Positions 9,316-16,456 of a stretch of DNA of 64,000 nucleotides are shown here, one piece after another. A program made the translations under genes and the position numbers. The notes beneath the pieces are model-generated. The model did not search any database. It was given only the letters and a program-made list of their open reading frames with translations, and had not been told where the DNA came from. This DNA is from Priestia megaterium (GTDB lineage Bacteria > Bacillota > Bacilli > Bacillales > Bacillaceae_H): contig NZ_CP023317.1 of NCBI RefSeq assembly GCF_009497655.1, positions 1,889,501 through 1,953,500 of the forward strand. Reading direction: 5' to 3'. The number at the start of each line of letters is the position of its first letter. Within the stretch, counting starts at the first letter, position 1.

Positions 9316-9344
9316 TTGACACTTACATATATGAACCCTATAAT
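9316..9344 (+). promoter_or_regulatory. Consensus SigA promoter of the MFS gene
   Basis: TTGACA, a 17-base spacer and TATAAT: a perfect match to the vegetative promoter consensus. It leaves a leader of about 90 bases that contains an inverted repeat ATTCGTA / TACGAAT (about 9361-9419). Confidence 0.8.
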
Positions 9345-9443
9345 AGTTTGAGTTGAGATAATTCGTATACATATTATTTATGGACTATGCTTTAGTTTGT
9401 TTTAATAAATAGGTACGAATGAAAAGATAAAAGGAGGAAAATC

Positions 9444-10655
9444 ATGCAGAAATCGAAATTATGGACAAAAGATTTTTTAGCGGTCTCACTGACTAGCTTT
9501 TTTGTTTTTGTCATTTTTTATATGTTAACTGTCACATTGCCGCTGTTTGCAACGGATGAACTTCATGCAAGTAAGCAAAGCTTAGGGTTAATTGTGACAA
9601 TTTTTTTAGTCTCCGGCATTGTGTTCAGACCGCTAGCCGGTAAGTGGATGACAACATTAGGACAAAAGAAAGTCCTATTAATAGGTGTCTTCATCTTTTT
9701 AATTGGTTCTATTTTATATATGAATATCCACTCATTATCAGCGCTGCTGCTGCTGCGTGTGCTTCATGGTATTGGTTTTGGAATGAGCACAACTGCTACA
9801 GGAGCAATTGTTGCAAATGTGATCCCAGAGCGTAGAAAAGGAGAAGGGATGGGATACTATGCGACGTTCATGAATTTAGCGATGGTAGTGGGTCCGTTTG
9901 TAGGCTTAACGTTAACAAATACTTTGGGTCATACAGCGGTCTTTACCGTTGCGATTGTATCTTCTGTTTTAGCAGCATTATGCAGTTTAGTACTTCGTGT
10001 ACCTGAGGTGGAGCCAGCTTCTTCTGCAACAAATAAAATACAGCCAGCTAAAGGTCTTGCGGCGTTTTTTGAATACCGTTCGCTGCCTATTTCTGTTGCT
10101 GGCCTTGTGGTAGCTTTTTCATATGCAAGTGTTATTTCGTTTGTGTCTATGTATGCAAAAGAAATGGGCTTTACGCAAGCTTCAAGCTTTTTCTTTGTTG
10201 TATACGCGGTGTGCTTATTAGCTTCTAGACCTTTTACTGGAAAATGGTTTGATCAATACGGAGAAAACAGCGTGGTATATCCGTCCATTTTATCTCTAGC
10301 TATCGGTATCTTTTTGCTTAGCCAAGCGACAACAAGCTGGGTGTTTTTATTAGCTGGAGCATTGATTGGATTAGGATTTGGAACGATTACATCAAGTTTT
10401 CAATCCATTGCTGTAAAAAAAGCTTCTCCTCATCGCCGAGGTGTCGCCACGGCTACGTTTTTTGTGTTTTTTGACTCTGGAATGGGGTTAGGGTCCTTTT
10501 TATTAGGTATTTTATCTACAGCAGCCGGATATAAAGGCATGTATGTATTCTGTTCCATTGTTGCTCTTTTAGCTATAGCAGTATACCTTGTATTGCACGG
10601 CCGAAAAAGCCAGAAACAGCGTATTATTTCTCAAAATGAATCATTAGGAAAATAA
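9444..10655 (+). CDS. MFS transporter, drug-efflux-like
   Basis: A 403-residue, 12-segment major facilitator. The loop between segments 2 and 3 reads RPLAGKWMTTLGQKKVLLIG, matching motif A (GxLaDrxGrkxxl); its counterpart RPFTGKWFDQYGENSV lies in the second half. FLVSGIVFRPLAGK and GFGMSTTATGAIVANVIPE resemble the YfcJ/YwoG group of Bacillus multidrug-type exporters. Substrate not determinable. AAGGAGG is six bases before ATG. A consensus promoter with an inverted repeat lies upstream, suggesting a strong promoter under control. A terminator follows. Confidence 0.85.
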   Translation: MQKSKLWTKDFLAVSLTSFFVFVIFYMLTVTLPLFATDELHASKQSLGLIVTIFLVSGIVFRPLAGKWMTTLGQKKVLLIGVFIFLIGSILYMNIHSLSALLLLRVLHGIGFGMSTTATGAIVANVIPERRKGEGMGYYATFMNLAMVVGPFVGLTLTNTLGHTAVFTVAIVSSVLAALCSLVLRVPEVEPASSATNKIQPAKGLAAFFEYRSLPISVAGLVVAFSYASVISFVSMYAKEMGFTQASSFFFVVYAVCLLASRPFTGKWFDQYGENSVVYPSILSLAIGIFLLSQATTSWVFLLAGALIGLGFGTITSSFQSIAVKKASPHRRGVATATFFVFFDSGMGLGSFLLGILSTAAGYKGMYVFCSIVALLAIAVYLVLHGRKSQKQRIISQNESLGK

Positions 10656-10662
10656 CATAAAT

Positions 10663-10699
10663 AAAAAAAGGCGTGCTCAAGGGGAGCATGCCTTTTTTA
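10663..10699 (+). terminator. Terminator after the MFS gene
   Basis: AAAAAAAGGCGTGCTC / GAGCATGCCTTTTTT hairpin. Confidence 0.85.
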
Positions 10700-10773
10700 T
10701 TTATGGAGCTCTAAAGAAAACGGCTGTGAGCACATCGATATTGAAGCCTTCCTGATTTCTTTAGAGATTTCTT

Positions 10774-11097
10774 TTATTCCACTTCTTCTTTTGTAATCCA
10801 CTCACTGGACCATGTCTGAATTTCCTGAATTACCGGCGCCAGTGCTAATCCTTTGTCGGATAGCGAATACTCGATTCGAACAGGAGTTTCCGGAATAACC
10901 GTACGAATGACGATTCCTTCATACTCTAATTCTTTTAAGCGCTCGGATAAGAGCCTTCCGCTTACTGGAAGTGCTTCTTGCATTTGAGAAAACCGCTGTG
11001 AGCCGGAAAGTAGCTGAAAAATGATCAAACTCGTCCAACGTTTCGTTAGAATAGTAACAGCCTTTTCAAAACGCGGGCAGAGTGCTAAACCGTCCAT
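10774..11097 (-). CDS. HxlR/DUF24-family transcriptional regulator
   Basis: A 107-residue winged-helix protein with the family hallmark CPRFEKAVTILTKRWTSLII near the N-terminus, including the conserved cysteine (Cys7) that acts as a redox or electrophile sensor in relatives such as HypR, YodB and CatR. LPVSGRLLSERLKELEYEG is the recognition region. The gene diverges from the ribA-like/ribD pair across a 360-base AT-rich gap that carries two matching palindromes, so it probably represses itself and that pair. GGAGGTAAT precedes ATG 11097. Confidence 0.88.
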   Translation of the reverse strand: MDGLALCPRFEKAVTILTKRWTSLIIFQLLSGSQRFSQMQEALPVSGRLLSERLKELEYEGIVIRTVIPETPVRIEYSLSDKGLALAPVIQEIQTWSSEWITKEEVE

Positions 11098-11239
11098 GTT
11101 ATTACCTCCATTCTCTTCCTATATTATAAAACAAAGTCAGCATTTTATCTAGTGTTGTGTAATTTAATTACTTAAAGAACATAAATTACTTTACGTTTTT
11201 ATGTTTTAATTATATAATTTATATAATTAAAGAAGTTAA

Positions 11240-11252
11240 TTACTAAAAGTAA
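11240..11252. promoter_or_regulatory. Putative HxlR-family operator 1
   Basis: TTACTAAAAGTAA is a perfect palindrome (TTACT-AAA-AGTAA). It resembles the half sites reported for YodB/CatR-type DUF24 regulators. It lies 18 bases upstream of the -35 box of the ribA-like gene. Confidence 0.5.
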
Positions 11253-11270
11253 CAAAGAGAACATAAAAGC

Positions 11271-11299
11271 TTTACAAGATAAATGTATCGTCATATAAT
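11271..11299 (+). promoter_or_regulatory. SigA promoter for the ribA-like/ribD pair
   Basis: TTTACA, 17-base spacer, TATAAT. The predicted start near 11306 falls between the two palindromes. Confidence 0.6.
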
Positions 11300-11320
11300 A
11301 CTTTAAGCAAGTAAAGTTAC

Positions 11321-11333
11321 TTACTTTTAGTAA
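11321..11333. promoter_or_regulatory. Putative HxlR-family operator 2
   Basis: TTACTTTTAGTAA, the exact reverse complement of the palindrome at 11240. It lies just downstream of the predicted transcription start, where a repressor would block RNA polymerase. Confidence 0.5.
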
Positions 11334-11459
11334 GCTAATACATCAATTAAAAAAGATAAATGTAGTGAAGTGCTAGAAAAAATATTTGTTCATGTGAGAG
11401 ATTGAGCACAATGTGAAAAGAGTAGATAAGTGAAAGACACATAAGAGGAGGAAATGACT

Positions 11460-12203
11460 GTGATTAACGAAAAAGTTGTTTCAATTTTAAAAGATAAGAT
11501 TAATGTAGTAAAAAATGATGATCATTTTATTTATATAGTAGGACCTATCACGCTTCCGGTGAATCTAGATGGAGAGACACAAGTATTTAGTTGGTATTCA
11601 TGGTTGCGTTCTGATAATGTAAAAGAAGGATCTTTAAGTACGGAAGAGCTTATTGAAAAAATGCAAGGAGCTAATTTAGCTGACATGCAGCAATCGAGTG
11701 TTCTTGTGTACGGAGATTTTCAAGAATCGCATGAGGCACTCATTCGTATGCACAGTATCTGCCATACGGGAGACATATTCGGAAGCAAACGCTGCGACTG
11801 TGGTTTTCAATTAAAACAATCGATGAAAATGATTGTCGAAAATGGAAGCGGAGCGCTATTTTATTTAGCAAATCATGAAGGACGCGGCATTGGCCTATTC
11901 AGCAAAGCAATGGCATACGTTCTTCAAGAAAACGGATTTGATACGGTAGAGGCGAATGAAGGGTTAGGATTTGAAGATGATACTCGCAGCTATAGCGAGG
12001 CCATCAGTGTGTTAAAAGTGCTGCGTCAAAAACCTGTTACGCTGATTACGAATAATCCGAAAAAGCTAATCGCACTTGAGAAAAACGGTGCACTTTTATC
12101 AGGGCGCGTTCCACTTTGGGGAGATGTATCTCAGTTTAATGAAAAGTATCTAGACACCAAAGTTAAACGTTCAGGACACTTAAAAGAGGAGGTTCTTCTT
12201 TGA
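11460..12203 (+). CDS. GTP cyclohydrolase II (stand-alone RibA-like)
   Basis: About 247 residues. HSICHTGDIFGSKRCDC supplies the three zinc cysteines (about Cys101, 112, 114) and HEGRGIGL (139-146) is the catalytic loop; TNNPKK binds GTP. The enzyme opens GTP to 2,5-diamino-6-ribosylamino-pyrimidinone phosphate, the first riboflavin step. The usual Bacillus RibBA also has a dihydroxybutanone-phosphate synthase domain, which is absent here. GTG 11460 is favoured: AGGAGG is eight bases upstream, but only two bases before ATG 11454. The gene overlaps ribD by four bases and is likely controlled by the divergent HxlR protein. Confidence 0.87.
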   Translation: MINEKVVSILKDKINVVKNDDHFIYIVGPITLPVNLDGETQVFSWYSWLRSDNVKEGSLSTEELIEKMQGANLADMQQSSVLVYGDFQESHEALIRMHSICHTGDIFGSKRCDCGFQLKQSMKMIVENGSGALFYLANHEGRGIGLFSKAMAYVLQENGFDTVEANEGLGFEDDTRSYSEAISVLKVLRQKPVTLITNNPKKLIALEKNGALLSGRVPLWGDVSQFNEKYLDTKVKRSGHLKEEVLL

Positions 12204-13291
12204 TCAATCACGAATTTTATATGAATATAGCTTTACAAAACGCAAAAGCAACAAAAGGACAAACAGATCCAAATCCGCTTGTAGGATCTGTCATTGTAAA
12301 CGATAATCGAATCGTTGGAATCGGTACGCATTTAAAAGCGGGAGAGCCTCACGCTGAAATTCATGCGCTGCGAATGGCTGGCGAACAAGCACAAGGAGCG
12401 ACTGCTTATGTAACGCTAGAGCCTTGTTCACACCACGGACGTACAGGTCCTTGTGCTGAAGCGCTGGTTGAAGCCGGTGTAAAAAAAGTGGTCATAGCAA
12501 CTTTAGACCCCAACCCTTTAGTAGCAGGTAATGGAGTTGAAATTTTAGAAAAAGCAGGCATTGAGGTCATAACAGGTGTATGTGAAGAAGAGTCACGTCA
12601 AATGAACGAAGTCTTCAATAAGTATATTGTAACGAAGAAGCCGTTTGTTTCGTTAAAGTCAGCGATTACGTTAGACGGTAAAATAGCTACTGCTTTTTCT
12701 CACAGCAAGTGGATTACGTCTGAGGCAGCTCGTTTGGATGTACATCAGCTTCGTCATGAAACGGCGGGTATCTTAGTAGGGGTGAACACGGTCATTAAGG
12801 ACAACCCCGAGCTGACAACTCGCATCGAAGGCGGCCGAAGCCCGATTCGTATTGTGATGGATTCGAAGTTGCGTATGCCCCTTGATTCCAAGCTAGCAAC
12901 GGATTCTTTAGCCCCAACATGGGTATTTACAAGTCAGGGCTATTCAAAAGAAAAAAAAGAACAGCTTGAGAAACAAGGCGTCGAAGTATTTGTCACAAGC
13001 GGTGAGGACAAAGTAAATCTTGAAGATATGCTTTCTATACTAGGTGAGAAATTTGTGTCGTCTCTTTTAATTGAAGGAGGCGGCGAAGTGAATGCCGCAT
13101 TTCTAGAAAATCGTTTAATTGATAAATTGGTGCTGTATATGGCTCCAAAGCTTTCAGGAGGAAAAGAAGCTCCTACTTTTCTAGAAGGAAAAGGCGTAGA
13201 AAAGATGTGGGATGCAGTGGACGTGGAGCGTCTTTCTGTTACTTCAATTGGTAAAGACTTTAAATTTGTTGGATATCCTGTTTATAAATGA
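12200..13291 (+). CDS. ribD: Bifunctional riboflavin deaminase/reductase
   Basis: A 363-residue two-domain enzyme: an N-terminal zinc deaminase (His51-Ala-Glu53, PCSHHGRTGPC with Cys76 and Cys85) and a C-terminal reductase (SLKSAITLDGKIATA, GVNTVIKDNPELTTR, LLIEGGGEVNAAF). It performs the second and third riboflavin pathway steps. The start is TTG at 12200, overlapping the upstream stop (TTGA), with GAGGAGG upstream, which indicates translational coupling. The product of RibA plus RibD is a ribitylamino-pyrimidine phosphate. No ribE or ribH is nearby, so this is a satellite copy of the early pathway. Confidence 0.92.
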   Translation: MINHEFYMNIALQNAKATKGQTDPNPLVGSVIVNDNRIVGIGTHLKAGEPHAEIHALRMAGEQAQGATAYVTLEPCSHHGRTGPCAEALVEAGVKKVVIATLDPNPLVAGNGVEILEKAGIEVITGVCEEESRQMNEVFNKYIVTKKPFVSLKSAITLDGKIATAFSHSKWITSEAARLDVHQLRHETAGILVGVNTVIKDNPELTTRIEGGRSPIRIVMDSKLRMPLDSKLATDSLAPTWVFTSQGYSKEKKEQLEKQGVEVFVTSGEDKVNLEDMLSILGEKFVSSLLIEGGGEVNAAFLENRLIDKLVLYMAPKLSGGKEAPTFLEGKGVEKMWDAVDVERLSVTSIGKDFKFVGYPVYK

Positions 13292-13301
13292 AAATGTAAA
13301 T

Positions 13302-13364
13302 GAGGCTGGAACAAAAATATGTTAGTTGAAGGAAAATCCGAACGATTTATCGTTCGGATTTTTT
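13302..13364 (+). repeat. Short dispersed terminator module, copy 2
   Basis: GAGGCTGGAACAAAAATATG, TTAGTTGAAGG and hairpin AATCCGAACGAT / ATCGTTCGGATT with a T run, eleven bases after ribD. Same block order as the modules at 9182 and 22581. Confidence 0.8.
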
Positions 13365-13539
13365 AGAGAAGAAAAATAATACACTATTTTACTCTTATAG
13401 ATTAATTTGCTATTATAGGGAATGGTCAATTTCGAAACAGTGTATAAATTTTTAACGTGTTTACAGTTGACTATCTAAATAAAAGCACTATATGTTTATA
13501 GAGAGAATATATTATGTGAAAGTAAGGGTGAGAAAAGAG

Positions 13540-14415
13540 ATGAGAGAGTATAGAATTGGGAGTGTTATGAGAGACCTTCGCAAAATGGCAGGGTTGACAC
13601 AACAAGAATTATCAAGAGACATTTGTACACAAGCGCAAATCAGCAAAATTGAAAATGGTGAAGAATATCCATCAAGCATTACCCTCTATAAAATTTCTAA
13701 GCGCCTTGGCGTAGATGTTAACTACTTTTTTGATAGTGTAGAATCACCTCGACTTGATTACGTAGATGCGGTTCAATCGTTAATTCGTCAATATATTCGT
13801 CAGAGAGATTATGATGCTATTCATAATATCATTGTAAAAGAAAAAGAAAGTCCCCTGTTTCAAAATCCGCTGAACAAGCAGTTTTTAATGTGGCACGAAG
13901 GTATTTGCGTGTATTACATTCATCACAACAAAGAAGATGCGCTGTCTAAAATGTACCAAGCGATCGAGCTTACTAAGCAATCAGCAACGTTTTATAAAGA
14001 AAGAGAAATTGAAATTTTAAATAGCATTGGGATTATTCTTTATGAAGAGAAAGAGTATGAACAGGCTCTAGATACATATCAAACAGCACTCAAAAGCTTA
14101 AATGAGCTGCCCCAAACAAAAGACGAAAATATAAAAATTAGAATTTTAAATGCACTTGCCAAAACGCTTGGAGATATGAGTAACTATGATGAATCATTGA
14201 TATATAGCAACCGAGGAATCGATTTGTGCATTAGTAATGAATCAATGTATTTATTTGGAGAACTTCATTACCAAGCAGGAGAGAGCTTAATCAAATTAGG
14301 TAAAATTGAACAAGGTAAAGAATATATGGAAAAGTCTATGACCATTTTCACCTTGCAGCGAAACGAGCGATTCGTCAAGCTAGTAGAAAAAGAACTTGAA
14401 GCTCTATTTGTTTAA
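13540..14415 (+). CDS. PlcR-like quorum-sensing regulator (RNPP family: HTH plus TPR)
   Basis: About 291 residues. Residues 5-60 are an XRE helix-turn-helix (IGSVMRDLRKMAGLTQQELS, ICTQAQISKIENGEEYPS). The rest is helical TPR-like repeats, for example ILNSIGIILYEEKEYEQALD and NYDESLIYSNRGIDLC. Length and repeat layout match Bacillus PlcR, which is activated by a re-imported peptide. The next gene encodes a 39-residue exported peptide, the classic receptor-peptide arrangement. ATG 13540 is chosen over ATG 13492 because TAAGGGTG lies nine bases upstream. Targets are not known; a PlcR-box-like palindrome lies before the peptide gene. Confidence 0.85.
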   Translation: MREYRIGSVMRDLRKMAGLTQQELSRDICTQAQISKIENGEEYPSSITLYKISKRLGVDVNYFFDSVESPRLDYVDAVQSLIRQYIRQRDYDAIHNIIVKEKESPLFQNPLNKQFLMWHEGICVYYIHHNKEDALSKMYQAIELTKQSATFYKEREIEILNSIGIILYEEKEYEQALDTYQTALKSLNELPQTKDENIKIRILNALAKTLGDMSNYDESLIYSNRGIDLCISNESMYLFGELHYQAGESLIKLGKIEQGKEYMEKSMTIFTLQRNERFVKLVEKELEALFV

Positions 14416-14455
14416 AATATTCCTATCATTATAATTTTTGAGAAATTTCTATCAA

Positions 14456-14472
14456 AATGGAGGAAATCCATG
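14456..14472. promoter_or_regulatory. PlcR-box-like palindrome upstream of the peptide gene
   Basis: AATGGAGGAAATCCATG matches 8 of the 11 fixed positions of the B. cereus PlcR box (TATG-N-AA-N4-T-N-CATA) and contains the perfect dyad ATGGA / TCCAT. A wider inverted pair TTTCTATCA (14446) / TGATAGAAA (14492) surrounds it. A possible extended -10 (TGATACACT, 14524-14532) lies downstream. Confidence 0.45.
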
Positions 14473-14565
14473 GTTTTAAGGTGATAAATGCTGATAGAAA
14501 GGAATTCATCTACTTTTATCCTGTGATACACTAGAGTCAAATCAAAGAAAGAGGAGGAAATAATT

Positions 14566-14685
14566 ATGAAAAAAGTATTAGTCGGTATGGCATTAGCGTT
14601 TACATTAGTAGCAGGTGTTGCTTCAGTTGGAACAAGCGTAGCAACAGGAGATTTTTCAACATTAGGTCTTCCAAGCCAACATTAA
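14566..14685 (+). CDS. Small exported peptide, candidate PapR-like signal precursor
   Basis: A 39-residue product: a lysine-containing N-terminus (MKKVLVG), a hydrophobic core (MALAFTLVAGVASVG), a possible cleavage area TSVATG and a short tail DFSTLGLPSQH. AGGAGG lies seven bases before ATG. It directly follows the PlcR-like receptor gene, as papR follows plcR, and ends at its own terminator. The mature signal would be processed from the tail; which residues cannot be told. It is the right length for an RNPP propeptide, but identity with known PapR is not claimed. Confidence 0.7.
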   Translation: MKKVLVGMALAFTLVAGVASVGTSVATGDFSTLGLPSQH

Positions 14686-14686
14686 T

Positions 14687-14720
14687 AAAAAAAGCCGTGC
14701 TAAAAAGCACGGCTTTTTTT
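14687..14720. terminator. Bidirectional terminator of peptide gene and convergent small gene
   Basis: AAAAAAAGCCGTGCT / AGCACGGCTTTTTTT, A and T runs on both sides, directly after the peptide stop and overlapping the convergent gene's stop. Confidence 0.88.
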
Positions 14721-14865
14721 ATTGTGTTTTACTAGACTGATCTTTGTTGCGTTTGTTTCCCTTTGAATTATCCCCGCTTGAAATTTCTTCACCCATTTCA
14801 ACAAGGTGGTGCTGCGTTTTTGGATTACTTTGATTAGCGCTTCCTTTGTTATTCTTTTTTGTCAT
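14719..14865 (-). CDS. Small hydrophilic protein, unrecognised
   Basis: A 48-residue product starting MTKKNNKGSANQSNPKTQ and ending SKGNKRNKDQSSKTQ, very rich in Lys, Asn, Ser and Gln and without hydrophobic stretches. AAAGGAG stands six bases before ATG 14865. The composition is reminiscent of small spore-associated proteins of Bacillus, but no family is recognised. It is followed by the DUF3892-type gene upstream on the same strand (gap of 12 bases), so both are probably cotranscribed. Confidence 0.6.
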   Translation of the reverse strand: MTKKNNKGSANQSNPKTQHHLVEMGEEISSGDNSKGNKRNKDQSSKTQ

Positions 14866-14877
14866 ATCCATTCTCCT

Positions 14878-15102
14878 TTAAAACGATGGCAATGCATCGA
14901 GATTATTTGTTTTGTCATGGTCAGGAATGCTGCGAATATACGTACCGCCGTCTTTCCCTACAAAGGTACTCACATGCTCAACGTCCCCAGCTTCTACTTT
15001 CTTTAACGCTTCTTCATAGGTTAAAACGTCTCCTGAAGCCGTTTGGAATTCTAAGAGGTCACCGTCTGCATTTTTACGTACTGCAACGAAACGTTCTTTC
15101 AT
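14878..15102 (-). CDS. DUF3892 family protein
   Basis: A 74-residue protein, MKERFVAVRKNADGDLLEFQ, followed by SGDVLTYEEALKKVEAGDVEHV and a terminal SIPDHDKTNNLDALPSF, which fits the small DUF3892 family found across Bacillus. Function unknown. ATG 15102 has AAGGAAGG upstream; the in-frame GTG at 15114 overlaps that site and is rejected. Confidence 0.75.
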   Translation of the reverse strand: MKERFVAVRKNADGDLLEFQTASGDVLTYEEALKKVEAGDVEHVSTFVGKDGGTYIRSIPDHDKTNNLDALPSF

Positions 15103-15206
15103 ACAAATAAACACCTTCCTTTACATCTATATGGTTGCTGAAATAGTCGTTTTTATTCATTATAAAAAGTGATAAGGTAAAGAAAAGAGTGCAAAGGGGA
15201 TAAAAA

Positions 15207-15887
15207 ATGACAACATTTAATTGGCATGATCAAGCTCAAGACGAGTGGAACCAAAAAGTATCATTTTGGAATAGCCGAAGTGAAGAAATGTGGAAAAACG
15301 GAAGTCGGAAAACAGTGATTCCATTTGTTCAAAAACATCTTAAATCAGGGGGTATAGTGGCAGACGTGGGCTGCGGTGATGGGTTTGGGACATCTCTTCT
15401 AGCTGCTTCTGGATACAAAACAATCGGTCTTGATTTATCGGAAGAAATGATTCAAAAAGCATCGCAGCTGCATAAAAGTGAAAATTTGTCGTTCGCTCAA
15501 GCTGATATTATGAAGCTCCCGCTGTCTTCTGAATCAGTAGAAGGGGTTATGGTAATCAATGCGTTAGAATGGACTGAGCATCCTCGATTAGCTTTGAAGG
15601 AATTGTACCGAGTTGTAAAACCAGGAGGATATGCATGCGTAGGTATTCTTGGGCCAACTGCTCAGCCTCGTACCAACAGTTATCAAAGGCTATATGGGGA
15701 AGACGTTATTTGCAATACGATGATGCCGTGGGAGTTTGAACAGCTTGCAAAAGAAAATGGTTGGGAAGTAATCGATGGCGAAGGTGTATATAAGCGAAAT
15801 GTTACTGATAAGCTGATTGGACAGCTCCCAAATGAATTAAAGCAAGCCTTAACGTTTCTATGGCTATTTATGCTCAAGAAACAATAA
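15207..15887 (+). CDS. Class I SAM-dependent methyltransferase
   Basis: A 226-residue protein with the SAM-binding motif I VADVGCGDGFG (near residues 51-61), acidic motif II LDLSEEM and a motif resembling post-I ADIMKLPLSSESVEGVMVINAL, typical of methyltransf_11 (UbiE/YodH-like) enzymes. The methyl acceptor is unknown. GGGGAT lies six bases before ATG. A single small gene follows in the same direction. Confidence 0.8.
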   Translation: MTTFNWHDQAQDEWNQKVSFWNSRSEEMWKNGSRKTVIPFVQKHLKSGGIVADVGCGDGFGTSLLAASGYKTIGLDLSEEMIQKASQLHKSENLSFAQADIMKLPLSSESVEGVMVINALEWTEHPRLALKELYRVVKPGGYACVGILGPTAQPRTNSYQRLYGEDVICNTMMPWEFEQLAKENGWEVIDGEGVYKRNVTDKLIGQLPNELKQALTFLWLFMLKKQ

Positions 15888-15952
15888 AAACAGCACGCGT
15901 CTCCTTATATGTAGCTGTACAAAGGGTACACTACAAACTGGAGGTGAGTGAC

Positions 15953-16081
15953 ATGAGTAAAATTAAAAAAGACCGCTCAAAATCAGAGCTAGGTTCACCA
16001 AATGTAGAAGGACAAGGGACGACCACTTCTGAACAAGGTGTTCAAAGCAGTTCAGCTAACAAAAAGCAGAAGCGTTCATAA
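15953..16081 (+). CDS. Small hydrophilic protein, unrecognised
   Basis: A 42-residue product, MSKIKKDRSKSELGSPNVEG, then QGTTTSEQGVQSS and NKKQKRS. It is charged and Ser/Gln-rich, similar in character to the 48-residue product at 14719. TGGAGGTGAG lies directly upstream of ATG 15953. It ends in a strong terminator. Possibly a spore-core or coat small protein; this is only inference. Confidence 0.6.
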   Translation: MSKIKKDRSKSELGSPNVEGQGTTTSEQGVQSSSANKKQKRS

Positions 16082-16085
16082 CAAA

Positions 16086-16138
16086 AATAAAACGAACTTG
16101 CAGGGAGAACAACGAGCTCACTGCAAGTTCGTTTTATT
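16086..16138 (+). terminator. Strong terminator
   Basis: Perfect 18-bp stem AATAAAACGAACTTGCAG / CTGCAAGTTCGTTTTATT. Confidence 0.88.
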
Positions 16139-16168
16139 TACGGTGTCATCTTTATAAGTAAGAAGGTA

Positions 16169-16198
16169 TTGTCTGCAAGATTGCAGATAGCTTATAAT
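16169..16198 (+). promoter_or_regulatory. Promoter overlapped by a palindrome
   Basis: TTGTCT, 18-base spacer, TATAAT (16193-16198). The palindrome CTGCAA-GA-TTGCAG at 16173-16186 covers the -35 edge and could be an operator. Confidence 0.45.
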
Positions 16199-16269
16199 AA
16201 AATCTGAGCCAATAATTGTAATTTTCTACAAGCTTGGTTTCCATTCGATGTAAAGCGGAGGTGTAATAA

Positions 16270-16362
16270 ATGGTGAATAAAAGATATTTACCGGATACTG
16301 CAGCGTCTCATGCAAAGCCTGATATTAGAGAGGCGATACTTTGCATGGGGTGGACGGTTTAG
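16270..16362 (+). CDS. Putative 30-residue small ORF
   Basis: ATG 16270 has AAGCGGAGGTG just upstream, and the product is MVNKRYLPDTAASHAKPD followed by IREAILCMGWTV. A promoter lies 70 bases before it. Its coding DNA contains a 9-bp inverted repeat CATGCAAAG / CTTTGCATG (16309 and 16339), so the region may act as structured leader RNA instead. It may be a leader peptide for the next gene. No family recognised. Confidence 0.4.
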   Translation: MVNKRYLPDTAASHAKPDIREAILCMGWTV

Positions 16363-16456
16363 TAATAGACATCGCCTAACCGAGCATATCTCATTTCTAA
16401 TATATACGGCTTTGCCCCTTATTGTATAAGCAAAATCACATAAGGAGCTGGCAGAA

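Larger units (their letters stand above)
11098..11459. other. AT-rich divergent regulatory region between hxlR-type gene and ribA-like gene
   Basis: No coding region is seen. It contains the palindromes at 11240 and 11321, the promoter at 11271-11299 and several repeats of TTACTT/AAGTAA (for example near 11167 and 11309), all in very AT-rich DNA. Confidence 0.6.
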
